Source: Mesorhizobium sp. (GTDB taxonomy: Bacteria; Pseudomonadota; Alphaproteobacteria; Rhizobiales; Rhizobiaceae). From it: a DNA stretch of 64,000 bases. Shown here in pieces: positions 18,356 through 27,864 of this stretch. The stretch is from the NCBI GenBank assembly GCA_004020645.1, contig SAQL01000028.1, positions 20,069 to 84,068 of the forward strand. The letters run 5' to 3'. The first letter of the stretch is position 1; the number at the start of each line of letters is the position of its first letter. Made by a program: the position numbers and the translations under genes. Below the pieces are notes generated by a model. That model made no database searches, had not been told where the DNA came from, and worked only from the letters and a program-made list of their open reading frames with translations.

Positions 18356-19256
18356 CGGGAGAGGCCTTCAGCTCAGCGCTGAGTCTACAGGGAGCGGGCC
18401 GGGCGGAGTTGGTCAGGTTACGCATCCCGGGCGAGCTCGGATCGCGCTTGGCAGCTGATGGGTGACCGGGCGCCGTTCTTGGAGCGTCGACTTGTTCTGG
18501 TCTCGATTGGAAATCCCGCCCCGAGAAACGCCGGGCCGGCCACCCGCCACCATCAACGTGCGTAGTCGCTGAGAGGGCGGCATTCCCGACAGCACGCCTG
18601 CATCACCCGAAAGTTTTCCAACCCGCGATGTGCCGCGAGTGCTGAAGACCAAGGAATTCGACGGCCCTGAGGGAAAAAGCGCACGCAAAATGCGCGTCGC
18701 CCGCCGGAACGAACTTACGGCGCCTTAGCTCACTGTCAGCTCGTTCGAGTACCTCTCCTCGAGAGCGATCTAATAAGGTCAAACTCATGTCGAAAGACTT
18801 CCGCCAAAGAAGGGAACGAATGCCATGTACGGATCGGATCGGTGGCTCATTCGCAAGCTCAGCCAAGCTAATGACGCGGGTGCGGTCAAAGGACAGCGAC
18901 GGCTTTGGCAAGCACTTGCGCACATGGCGCAGCCTGATCTCAATGCGAGTTCGTCTTCAGCGTCGGCACGGCCGTACTCGCTAGTTTCACAGCCTCCCAT
19001 CGTGGAGATCGACAGGTCTGCGTTCGGACGGAAAGTAAGGGACTTTATGGCGATGAAATCAAACACATCGCCGCCAGAGTACTCGGATTTCGTGTCCTCA
19101 AAAGCCGCGCGAACGGCAATGGTCGCAAGGCTCGGCGGTGGCACCCAGGATGATACCGACGAAGCGCGACATTGTAATATCAGCTATGTCGGACCTCGGT
19201 CAGGCGCTTTCTTTGGCGAGCGTCACTGCGATCCGGAGGTCGGGGCGACGTGGGGC
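18356..19256. other. Intergenic stretch with a possible tts-like motif and an open frame
   Basis: No gene here is recognised. A plus-strand frame from 18825 is open for more than 140 codons before running into the antisense of the DUF418 gene; its N-terminal 100 residues are Ser-rich. It follows a GTCAG-containing motif at 18735-18770 that loosely resembles a tts box (type III secretion regulator site). I do not consider this enough for a gene call. Confidence 0.25.
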
Positions 19257-20384
19257 TCAGGGGATGTGACGCGCCAGATTTGCGATCCTACCCACCAGCG
19301 CTTCCATCGGTCCTCGCTGGAAGAAGCGCAGCCAAAGCACCGCAAAAGCGCTTACAACCACGATAAAGCCAAGGAGCGCGGACAGCGAGCAAGGTTCTCC
19401 GAGCAGGTAGATTCCCTGAAAGTGCAGGAGATAGGCCGTCAAAGGCATCGAGCCGACCGCGATTATTGGCGAGACCAGCTTTCGCAGAAGCGGGAGCGCT
19501 TCCATAGCGAGCGAGCAAGCCGCCAAGACGATCATTGCGCAACCGGTGCTGCCAAGGATCCAGAACGTCGTCTCGCTATGAGGTAAGGCAACCCATAGCC
19601 AACTCGCTGTGTAGGCGTCCGGGTACATCCACCAGAAGTCGGGAGCCAGGCCAAGTTCCTGCAAATCGGCCAACTCGGCGCTTACACCAGGCAGCAAATG
19701 CAGCGCGAGCGAGGATCCCCCAAAGCCTAACACGGCCAGCGCGACGCCAGCTAGACCAAGGCACCAATGCATTGCGCGCGTGCGAAGGTCAAAGCGCGCA
19801 ATGGCCATGCCTGCGATCAAAAAAGGAACCCAGGTCAACGCGGGATAGTCGCCGCTGACCAAAAGCTTGAACACCTCGGGGGCCGAGCTCTCGGAGCCAA
19901 ACATTGGGAGAAGCAGGAAGCGCACTTGCGGGAGAACCAATGCTGTCGCCGCGGCGAGCAAACCGAGTTGCTGTGCGCTGAGCCGATAGAGCGGCAGGAC
20001 CAACAGGAAGCAGACCCCGTAGTATGCCAGGATGGGCTCGTACGCCACATCGAGGTATTTCAGGATTGAGCCAAGGGCGAGCAGAATAAGGGCACGAACT
20101 GCGACTTTGGCAATGGCCTGTCTACTGGCTACCCCCGATTTCGGCGCGTTGCGGCCGGTAATCAAGATGAGCGAAAAACCCGTTAACACGGCAAACAGGA
20201 CGGACGAGCGCCCATAGGCGAATTCCATCACACGCCCGACCAGTCCTTCGCCGCTGTCGGGACCGACATGCACGGCAAACATCCCGAAGACAGCCAAGCC
20301 GCGAGCAAGGTCGATGCTGACCAGCCGAGCTGCAGCCCACCCATCTCGCAACCCATTGTGGAGGGTGCGGTGCGGCCGTGCCAT
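19257..20384 (-). CDS. DUF418-type polytopic membrane protein
   Basis: A 375-residue membrane protein with about ten hydrophobic segments. The N-terminal SIDLARGLAVFGMFAVHVGP and the C-terminal PLTAYLLHFQGIYLLGEP are features of the DUF1624/DUF418 acyltransferase-like family. Members are thought to transfer acyl groups across membranes, but most are uncharacterised. The ATG at 20384 is preceded by GGAAGG; the frame is open upstream, but that part is Arg/Ser-rich and unlikely to be coding. No operon partner. Confidence 0.85.
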   Translation of the reverse strand: MARPHRTLHNGLRDGWAAARLVSIDLARGLAVFGMFAVHVGPDSGEGLVGRVMEFAYGRSSVLFAVLTGFSLILITGRNAPKSGVASRQAIAKVAVRALILLALGSILKYLDVAYEPILAYYGVCFLLVLPLYRLSAQQLGLLAAATALVLPQVRFLLLPMFGSESSAPEVFKLLVSGDYPALTWVPFLIAGMAIARFDLRTRAMHWCLGLAGVALAVLGFGGSSLALHLLPGVSAELADLQELGLAPDFWWMYPDAYTASWLWVALPHSETTFWILGSTGCAMIVLAACSLAMEALPLLRKLVSPIIAVGSMPLTAYLLHFQGIYLLGEPCSLSALLGFIVVVSAFAVLWLRFFQRGPMEALVGRIANLARHIP

Positions 20385-20815
20385 GGTGGGTTCCTTCCAT
20401 CTTCGCGGGACCCGCGACAGGAGGGCCGGTCGGCTGCTGCCGTCGTCTCGCCCCGAAGGGAGCAAAGCTCGTGCCGATCTGGCAGATCGAGCCGGCGACA
20501 GAAGTTTATCTTTAGTTTTCACGCCGATAGCCTGTGGCAAACACAGACTTGGGTCGCCGAGCCAGTGGCGGGAACCTGACAAACCCGACAAAAGGTGTCG
20601 CGGAGTCGACGTTGCCGGGATGACGGCCCGAGAGATCACTGAACCAGCGGCGAGAGGCGCAGCGGCAGCGATTATCCGATCAGCACGCCGCGGGGCTGCG
20701 ATAGTCCATGGTGGCGAGCCAGAGAAGTTTGTTACGGAGCTCTCTGTGCGGCTCCGCAAAAGGATCCTCCCACAACATGAAGGCGGCGCCGAGGAGCAAA
20801 CCTAGGAACGGCTTG
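20385..20815. other. Gap without recognisable gene
   Basis: About 430 bases upstream of the DUF418-type gene. I see no gene or clear regulatory motif. Confidence 0.4.
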
Positions 20816-21094
20816 TCAGAATTGCCTACCCTGGACAATTTCTAAGAGCAGGTAGGCTAGGCGAGCGGTGGAGATCAGAACCGGCGCCTCAGTGATCGCG
20901 GCCAGCTTCAGCCGTTTGGTGAACCGGCATGCCGCTAGCCACCGTGCCAGATCACCTTCAAGATGCCGCCGAAACAGAAAAGAAGTCCCAAAGGATCGGG
21001 TTTCAGCGCCTCGTGGACCTGCAGAGCCGGCGGTGCAAGCCCTTCCGCCTCGGCGTGACCAGTGGCAAGCACACCCGGCCGGAATTGAGACCAT
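20816..21094 (-). pseudogene. IS66-family accessory protein TnpB relic
   Basis: Frames on this strand combine to MVSIPAG, LATGHAEAEGLAPPALQVHE, ALKPDPLG, LLFCFGGILKVIWHGG, ACRFTKRLKLAAI and VLISTARLAYLLLEI. That is the order found in IS66 TnpB proteins. At least two frameshifts are present and neither the neighbouring tnpA nor tnpC is visible, so only a fragment of the element survives. Confidence 0.75.
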
Positions 21095-21292
21095 CGGCTC
21101 ACCGGGGCATCCACCTGAGTCGGAACGGACTGCGCCGAGATGGAAGCGCGTCGTGCTCGACAAGGGGCGCATCCGCTAAAGTGACCTGGCAGGGGCGCGC
21201 CCGAACGGGGCCGCACGTATGCGGCACTTTCGGCGCCGTGCAGAACTCAGCATTGAAAAACCAGCGCAACGCGAACTCTGGCCGTCAGAACA

Positions 21293-22402
21293 TCAGTTGC
21301 AGCAGCCACTCTCATCTTCTTCGGCTCCTCGTCTTCTTAAGGTTTTCTCACTTAGGCCGACAAGGCGCCTATTGAGTCGGCTCGACAAGGTTTGGGTGTC
21401 GCCGAAGACCATCTCCACATCCTCGCGCGAGACGACATCACTGCCATCCCGTGCCAGGCTCCGTTGAGCCAAACGACGGACCATTTCCTTGACATAGGCC
21501 GCGCTGCTGTTCTCCGAGCGCGCGACGGCGTCCGCCACCGCTCCGTTTTCGAAGACGAGCGCACGACCATAAAGCGCGATCAGCCGCTCGCGGCAACCGG
21601 CGTCGGGAAGCGGTATCTCAATTGCTTCGTCGACGCGGCCCGGGCGCGAGGCGAGCGCGTCCTCAATGTCCTCCGGCCGGTTAGTCGTCAGGAGGAAGAG
21701 GATATCTGCATGTGGTTCAAGACCATCCATCTCGTTCAACAGACGGTTGAGCAGACGTTCGGCTTTCGGGCTATATACGTTTTCTCGCGACCGACCCACC
21801 AGGTCGACGTCCTCAAGCACGACGATGCTTGGCTGAAGGGTGCGGGCCAACGCGATGTAGAACCCAATCGCCGCTGTCTGCTCAGCCGTAACCAGAACGG
21901 TAGTGCGTCCGGGCAGGTTGGCAGAAACGTAACGGATGACGTGTGTCTTGCCTGTACCAGGGGGACCATAAAGCAGAATACCCTTTTGCGCGTGTTGGCC
22001 GAGGCGCTTCAACCCCTCTCGGTGTCGATCAAAGTCGAAGACGTTGGCATCAAGACGCGCCATAGTTGCCTCCGAAAGCACCACGCCGTTCCGGGGTACG
22101 TCAGGAAGGCGATGAACCCGCATCGCTCCCGGCATCCCGTCCTGTTATTGCAAGGGTGTCAGCGCTACGGCTTCACCGTCGCGAATCACCATGTCCGACA
22201 ATTTCATGGCATCGAACTCGTGCCGCTGGTGGACGCCGACGAGCTTGGGAGATAAAGGTGCAATCTGCTCTTCAATGCCGGTTTGAATATCAGGCAGCAA
22301 ATGGGCAGCAAACTTACGGCGCGAGCTAGCGAGACCCGTTAAATCATCGGTTTTGAAATGCCGATTTAGTGCCTGCCAGGCAAAGCGATCGATATCGGTC
22401 AC
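21293..22402 (-). pseudogene. AAA+ ATPase (FtsH/Cdc48-like ATPase domain) with internal deletion
   Basis: The downstream part (21293-22135) keeps a full AAA domain: Walker A GPPGTGKT, Walker B IVVLEDVDL, sensor TTNRPEDIEDALASRPGR (with the SRH arginines) and a small C-terminal lid. The upstream part (22145-22402, probable GTG start at 22402) has an N-terminal domain with SRRKFAAHLLPDIQTGIEEQ, ending EAVALTPLQ and a stop. Relatives I recall have roughly 100 residues between these parts, so a deletion plus a stop has split the gene. A short protein starting at 22135 with an intact ATPase core could still be made. Confidence 0.7.
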
Positions 22403-23020
22403 AGCAGAATCCTCTGCGGGTCGAGTTGAGCGGGAGATCAATGCGCTCCTGCATCGAGCGTCGTTGCGGCGCCGCCGATCTCCCTCGAATTGCGGACGTC
22501 CCACCGATAAGATCATCGGAGCAATTTGCGTGCCCGGTTGGCGCTCCGTTGCGTTCCACCGCTTCCCGCTAACCAGCGGCTTGGCGACCTTTCGGTCGGC
22601 CTTGCGACAATTCTTGTCGAGTTTCCGACACGAGAGGTTTCGATAGAGACGCTCGGCGAGACTAATTGGAACGCCAAGCATGTAAAAATCGTACCCGATT
22701 CGAATTCGATCCTCATCGACTCTGGACCAGGGCGATCCCCGATGGCCACGGCTTGCTGCCCCGGGCCTGCGTTGGCGTTAGTCGCACAAAAACACGCCGG
22801 GGCAGACACTATGCAGTTGCTGCAGTGCCCGCCGGTGTGCGGTATTGCATCGGCTTGCGCTGTCTGGTCCGTCCTTTGCCAGCCGGTGCGGAGCGTGAGT
22901 ATCCGCGTTACACAGGACTTTTGTTCAGTGTGATGACGCGACGGTTATAGCGCGTATCCGGCTTGGCGAAGACGTCGTCCTGAAGCGAAAGCGTTGGTGC
23001 GGGAGCAGCTTCATTGGAAA
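22403..23020. other. Gap without recognisable gene
   Basis: About 620 bases upstream of the prxS promoter. Overlapping short frames on both strands show no recognisable family. No perfect TGT-N10-ACA site was found here. Confidence 0.4.
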
Positions 23021-23036
23021 TGGCATGCCGCTTGCT
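23021..23036 (+). promoter_or_regulatory. RpoN (-24/-12) promoter upstream of prxS-rpoN2
   Basis: TGGCATGCCGCTTGCT matches the -24/-12 consensus with exact 10-base spacing. It lies about 340 bases before the prxS ATG, giving a long leader. In Rhizobium etli prxS-rpoN2 is known to be driven by RpoN in symbiosis, which fits autoregulation here. Confidence 0.65.
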
Positions 23037-23376
23037 GCTCGTGGCTAGAGCCCATCAAATCACAAGAAAGCTATTTGCCGAACCATGGCTGACACACGAA
23101 GCTCTCTACGATCGCCCGAGGCCGAGCAAGGGGCAGCGGCAAAAGTCCAGACAATTGCGCTGAACCAGTTCAGTCGCGCCGGTCTGTTGCGTGGTCAGTT
23201 GTTGGTACCTGCTTTGTGGATGGCTGGTGAGCCGGGCCGTTCTCATACACTCGGATGGGGAAGTGAGATTTGGAGCCGCGAGGATCTCACCTCGTGACCG
23301 GCATGCGGGTCCTGGCGCGGTGGCGCCAGCCTCAGCCAAAATCCGGTGCGCCAGTTTTTTCTAAAGGAGCAAGTTG

Positions 23377-23910
23377 ATGACCGGTCAAAAGAAGGTTCCC
23401 TTCGTCACGTTTCTCACGCGTGTTCGCGATGATTCAGTCCAGGGGCCAAATCCATACCGCTGGGAGGAAAGAACATCCGACGACTACTTCGCCGGCAAGC
23501 GCGTCATCCTGTTCTCGCTCCCTGGCGCTTTCACCCCGACCTGCTCGACCTACCAACTGCCAAATTTCGAAGATCTCTATGAGGAATTTAAGAAGGAAGG
23601 AGTTGACGCGGTCTATTGCCTCTCCGTCAACGATGCTTTTGTCATGAATGCATGGGGGAAGTCCTTGGGGCTGCAGAAGGTCGAGTTGATCCCGGACGGT
23701 TCAGGCGAGTTCACGCGCAAAATGGGCATGCTGGTTGCCAAGGACAATCTCGGCTTCGGTATGCGCTCCTGGCGCTACGCGGCTCTGGTCAATGATGGCG
23801 TGGTGGAGCAGTGGTTTGAGGAGGAAGGTTTCTCCGACAACTGCGAGACCGATCCCTATGGCGTCTCATCCCCGCAGAACGTCCTTCACAAATTGAAGAC
23901 CGCTGCATGA
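23377..23910 (+). CDS. prxS: Symbiotic peroxiredoxin (Prx5/hybrid type)
   Basis: A 177-residue thiol peroxidase of the Prx5 group that reduces peroxides. The peroxidatic Cys is in LPGAFTPTCSTYQLP (about residue 50), and the conserved LSVNDAFVMNAWGK and GMRSWRYAALVNDG follow. The ATG at 23377 has AAGGAG eight bases upstream. It precedes rpoN by 176 bases in the same direction, the same arrangement as the R. etli prxS-rpoN2 operon, where it protects bacteroids against peroxide. Confidence 0.92.
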   Translation: MTGQKKVPFVTFLTRVRDDSVQGPNPYRWEERTSDDYFAGKRVILFSLPGAFTPTCSTYQLPNFEDLYEEFKKEGVDAVYCLSVNDAFVMNAWGKSLGLQKVELIPDGSGEFTRKMGMLVAKDNLGFGMRSWRYAALVNDGVVEQWFEEEGFSDNCETDPYGVSSPQNVLHKLKTAA

Positions 23911-24086
23911 CCTGGTGTACATCGACCATGTGCAGCGGTGTCTTGGACGAGACCGAGCACAAAAGGCGAAACTCTAAGGCGCGTCCCGTGAGGTGTCCAA
24001 ACGTGACGCGCGTCAGAAGCGTCGACCTGTGAGAGATCCAATTAGCCGCGGCCAAGAGCTTCTTTGACAGGAATACCGAGCTGACC

Positions 24087-25496
24087 ATGAAATCATCGTT
24101 TGGCCTACTTCAGAAACAGTCTCTTGCAGCATCGCCTCAACTCATCGAGTCGATTCGCTTGCTGCAACTGACGCATGCCGAACTGCATCAGTTCGTGGAC
24201 CAGGAGCTCGAGAAGAATCCGCTTCTGGAGCATGCGCCAAACGACGACGGGCTGTCTGGCGAGGCTGCAGGACCGACCTGGAGCGGGCCCCCGGACCATC
24301 CCCGGCAAGGGAAATCCCAGCCGAACGAGACCAACACCGCGCCTGGTGATCGTCCTGCCTTCGAGGAGTTTGTCGCCTTAGCCGAAACTTTGCACGACCA
24401 TGTCGCTCGTCAGATCTCCCTCACTGCCTTCACACCGCACGAGCGGCTGATTGCTAGTCAGCTTGCCGGTCATCTGGATGACACTGGCTATCTTCAGGCA
24501 AGTCCTTCGGACCTGGCTGGGTACAAGAACATTCCTCCGGCCGATGTGGAACGGGTTCTAGGTACCTTGCAGCACTTCGATCCGCCTGGAATTTTCGCAC
24601 GAACTCTCGGCGAATGTCTTGAGATACAGCTGCGCCAGCGAAACCGGTTCGACCCGGCGATGGCGGTTTTGATTGCCAACCTTGAGATGCTTGCGCAACG
24701 CGATTTTCAGACGTTGAAGCAGCGTTGCGGCGTCGATGAAGAGGATCTTCTCGATATGCTGCAGGAAATCCGTGCGCTCGATCCCAAGCCTGGAAACGCA
24801 TTCCAATCGGGCGCGCCGGAATGCGTTGTACCGGACGTCTGGGTCACGCCCTCGCCCGGAGGTGGATGGCAGATCGAGCTCGATCCGAACACGCTGCCCA
24901 GGGTGCTGATCAACCAAAGCTATGTCGCGGAGGTTTCATGCCGAGCCGCCAAAAAATCGAAAGACATGACATTTATCAACGAATGCTTGCAAAACGCGAA
25001 CTGGTTAATCCGCAGCCTCGATCAGCGAGCCAAGACCATCCTTAAGGTCGCGACCGAAATCGTGCGCCAGCAGGAGGCCTTTCTGGAATATGGCGTCGCC
25101 CACCTACGACCCCTCAATCTCAGGACGGTCGCTGACGCGATCAACATGCACGAGTCGACTGTAAGCCGGGTGACGTCGAACAAGTACATGGTTACCCCAC
25201 GCGGGGTGTTCGAACTTAAGTACTTTTTCACTGTCGCGATCGCCTCCTGCGAAGGCGGTGACGCGCACTCCGCCGAAGCCGTCCGCCATCGGATCAAAGC
25301 GATGGTCGCCGAAGAATCCCTTGATAACGTGCTTTCGGACGATGACATCGCTGACCGGCTCAAGGAATGCGGCATCCATCTCGCTCGCCGCACCGTCACT
25401 AAATATCGCGAGGCGATGAATATCCCCTCCTCCATACAGCGGCGCAGGGAAAAGCGCTTGTGGCGCGACGGCGATCGAGGCCTCAAGGCCTCGTGA
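24087..25496 (+). CDS. rpoN2: RNA polymerase sigma-54 factor (symbiotic copy)
   Basis: A 469-residue sigma-54. Region I is Gln/Leu-rich (SLAASPQLIESIRLLQLTHA), followed by the core-binding domain and the C-terminal DNA-binding part with the HTH (STVSRVTSNKYMVTPRG) and the RpoN box ARRTVTKYREAMNIP. It directs transcription from the -24/-12 promoters seen upstream of nifH, the P450 operon, iscN, fixA and nifB, with NifA as activator. Converges on nifQ with only 12 bases between stop codons. Confidence 0.97.
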   Translation: MKSSFGLLQKQSLAASPQLIESIRLLQLTHAELHQFVDQELEKNPLLEHAPNDDGLSGEAAGPTWSGPPDHPRQGKSQPNETNTAPGDRPAFEEFVALAETLHDHVARQISLTAFTPHERLIASQLAGHLDDTGYLQASPSDLAGYKNIPPADVERVLGTLQHFDPPGIFARTLGECLEIQLRQRNRFDPAMAVLIANLEMLAQRDFQTLKQRCGVDEEDLLDMLQEIRALDPKPGNAFQSGAPECVVPDVWVTPSPGGGWQIELDPNTLPRVLINQSYVAEVSCRAAKKSKDMTFINECLQNANWLIRSLDQRAKTILKVATEIVRQQEAFLEYGVAHLRPLNLRTVADAINMHESTVSRVTSNKYMVTPRGVFELKYFFTVAIASCEGGDAHSAEAVRHRIKAMVAEESLDNVLSDDDIADRLKECGIHLARRTVTKYREAMNIPSSIQRRREKRLWRDGDRGLKAS

Positions 25497-25508
25497 CGAA
25501 AGCGGCCC

Positions 25509-26114
25509 TTAAATCAATGTGACGCGTTCTTCGCATTCGCCTTCCTCCGGGCCGAAGCAACTTTCGAAATCACTGCATTCGCGGCAATTGGGCGCAGCGC
25601 ATAGCGAGAACCCTTCGGCCTCGCAGAGTTTGCGATAAAAGTACTTCTTCCATTTCATGTTTTGGGCGTTGCCCGCCGCTAGCGTCGGAAAATGCATAGC
25701 AAGCAGGCGGTTGAGCTCGGCCCGGTTGAGAAGCCCAAGGTCTTGCCACAGATGGCCATTGCGCATAGCGCGCCGGGCGAGGATCTTAGCGAAGCGGGCG
25801 CTCGCCGGGTCGCTTGGCCGGGCATGCGCCAGCAGCAGGCCGCGCAGAAGTTCTTCCTCCATAAGCGGCTCAGGGTCGCTGACGTCTTTGAAGGCCAAGG
25901 CTGCCATAGCGGCAGCGGGGAAACTGCGGGGCAGGATCTCGCGCAGCTCGGTAAGGGAAAGGCCGGTTGACTCCGTCGCTGTCGCCTCGCCGGCCTCGAC
26001 CTCCTTGAGCGCACACGAGAGGACGCAGGCAAGCACATGCTCGTCGAACCCCTTCTCCGGCCCGATCGCAGGCCGTTGGCCGGCGCCGACACACACATCG
26101 TTTTGAGCGGACAT
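25509..26114 (-). CDS. nifQ: NifQ, molybdenum donor for FeMo-co
   Basis: A protein of about 201 residues. Its C-terminal MKWKKYFYRKLCEAEGFSLC and the Cys set CAAPNCRECSDFESC (C-x4-C-x2-C-x5-C) are the NifQ signature that holds an Fe-S/Mo cluster. NifQ supplies molybdenum to the NifEN/NifH maturation complex. The ATG at 26114 leaves a short lead before the conserved FDEHVLACVLSCAL; the frame is open to 26246. It is the last minus-strand gene after the P450 cluster and may share its transcript. Confidence 0.93.
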   Translation of the reverse strand: MSAQNDVCVGAGQRPAIGPEKGFDEHVLACVLSCALKEVEAGEATATESTGLSLTELREILPRSFPAAAMAALAFKDVSDPEPLMEEELLRGLLLAHARPSDPASARFAKILARRAMRNGHLWQDLGLLNRAELNRLLAMHFPTLAAGNAQNMKWKKYFYRKLCEAEGFSLCAAPNCRECSDFESCFGPEEGECEERVTLI

Positions 26115-26246
26115 GGTCCCGTTTTCCTGGTTTGTCTCGTCCACAGCGGCTCTGCCAGCAGCAACATGGGTCTGGCAGTCTTTCGGGCACACGCTGCGCA
26201 GGCTCAACCCCAGTGCAGCGGCCGACGGGGTCGGCGCCATAATCAT

Positions 26247-26545
26247 GCGATTTAGCTCGCCTTCGAAGTCACCGCGCTACCCGTCGCAAGTGCGAGGATT
26301 TCACCAGAAAAACGACGCCGTGAAAGCGCTGCGCGCGAGCAGACTTTCCAGCAGAGCGGCCTTAGCCCGGACAAGCGGAGCCCTCGAAAGGTGAGATATT
26401 CGGGCACCACCTGGAGCCGTCCAGGGTAACGAAAGCGCTACTCATCGAAAGCATACAAGTTCCATTCATGAGCCGGCCGTTGAACGTGCGTTATGCCACC
26501 TGAACGACTAACAGCTGCGGGCAAGGAGCATAACCCATCGCGAAT
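26247..26545. other. Spacer between nifQ and the luciferase-like relic
   Basis: About 300 bases without a gene. I looked for a -24/-12 element serving nifQ and found only poor matches. Confidence 0.4.
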
Positions 26546-27597
26546 TCAAACCCGCGCATTACCCATCGCCTTGTTGATCGCGGGAATGATCTTGTCTCCC
26601 CAAAGTTCGAGCTGGCGCAGCATTGTCTTCTGGTCGAAATCTCCCAACTGGGTCTGGACTGCGATCTGATCCGTTTTCAGAATGTCGATCTCTTCCAGCA
26701 AGCGATCAATCACGCGATTCACACTGCCGATCGGCAGGTTCTTGCGCATTGCCTCGAGCGATAGATCCTGCTGGGTGGGCGTTTCCCGCAGGAGATAGCC
26801 GTCATGGCTCTGCTGGCGGCGCTGATGCAGCGCCTCCGACAGGCGGCGCTGGAAACGGGCGTTGTCGAGATAGCTGTTGATCTCCGCCTCGTTGTCGCTG
26901 GCATAGCAGCAACGCAGCAGCGATACCTTGGCATCTGCGACATTCCGCTCCTCGGAAGCCGCTGCCTTCTCGATCGCTCCGCGCAACGTTCTCAAAGTCT
27001 CCAGGCCGTCGTGGAATGCCGTGACAAAGTAATTGTGGCCCTCGCGGTAGGCCCGTTTCATGGGGCCGGCCCGCCGGCCATCCAGATCGGCGGGGCAGGC
27101 CTTTGGACGGTGCGTACCGAAATCGCCGTCGGAGGTATCTTCTCGTAGGGGCCATCGTGCTCGAAGATATTGTGGTTGAGACCCTTCAGAAGGATGTCCA
27201 AGTATTCCGAAAAGATGGCCGGCGCCTCATCGATATTGACGCCGAAGCGCTCAAACTCGAACTGCTGGTATCCCGAGCCGACGCCGAGATCCAGGCGACC
27301 GTTCGCAACGATACCGGCGAAGCCGATCTCGGAGAGCAGGCGCTGCGGTTTGTAGAGCGGCAGCACGCAGACGGCAGTGCCGAGGCGAATGGTGCTCGTC
27401 ACGCCGGCGCAGTGCGCCACCATCATCAAAGGCGACGGAATCAGGCTGTAATTGTTGAAGTGGTGTTCTGCGAACCAGGTTGTGCCGAAGCCGGCCTGCT
27501 CCGAAACGACGGCCTGTTCGATGGAGTTTCGGATGACGATGTCGGGGGATTGATGATAGCCACGTTGGGCGGCCAGGATGAAGGTGGCGAATTCCAC
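26546..27597 (-). pseudogene. LLM-class flavin-dependent oxidoreductase (y4vJ-like), one frameshift
   Basis: Two frames meet at 27058-27061 and together make one luciferase-like monooxygenase of about 350 residues. Part one runs from a GTG at 27597 (AAGGA upstream): EFATFILAAQRGYHQSPDIV, TTWFAEHHFNNYSLIPSPL and PPIWMAGGPAP. Part two restarts at MKRAYREGHNYFVTAFHDGL. A one-base change where the frames join would restore a single gene. It ends the P450 cluster; pNGR234a of Sinorhizobium NGR234 has a similar protein (y4vJ, from memory) in a like position. Function unknown; FMN-dependent oxidation is the family trait. Confidence 0.85.
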
Positions 27598-27864
27598 TGT
27601 GTTTCCTTGTTTGCTGCTGGTTGGCGGATCTGGAAATGCGCTCGTCCGAGACACCGATTGCCTCGGATCAGGCGCCTGGCAGAGCACCGCGTTGCTCTAG
27701 GCCCCTGTGCGATTCGCGGTTGCGGGCACGCCCGGAGAGCTTGTCCCCATCCCGAGGGACGTTGCCCCGCCGACATCTTCGATTGGGGCCGCGCTGCGGG
27801 CGCCCCCAAGCCGGGGCCTCCGCTTTCATGAACGGCACCCGGTCGCCTGGCGAATGGTCGATGT

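Noticed and set aside
18825..19586. 253-codon plus-strand gene
   Set aside because: The second half is antisense to the DUF418-type gene, there is no clear ribosome binding site, and no family is recognised; kept only as a low-interest finding.
23085..23297. Small gene in the prxS leader
   Set aside because: No ribosome binding site and no homology; likely chance.
26247..26545. -24/-12 promoter for nifQ
   Set aside because: The best matches deviate in both halves and no NifA site is nearby.
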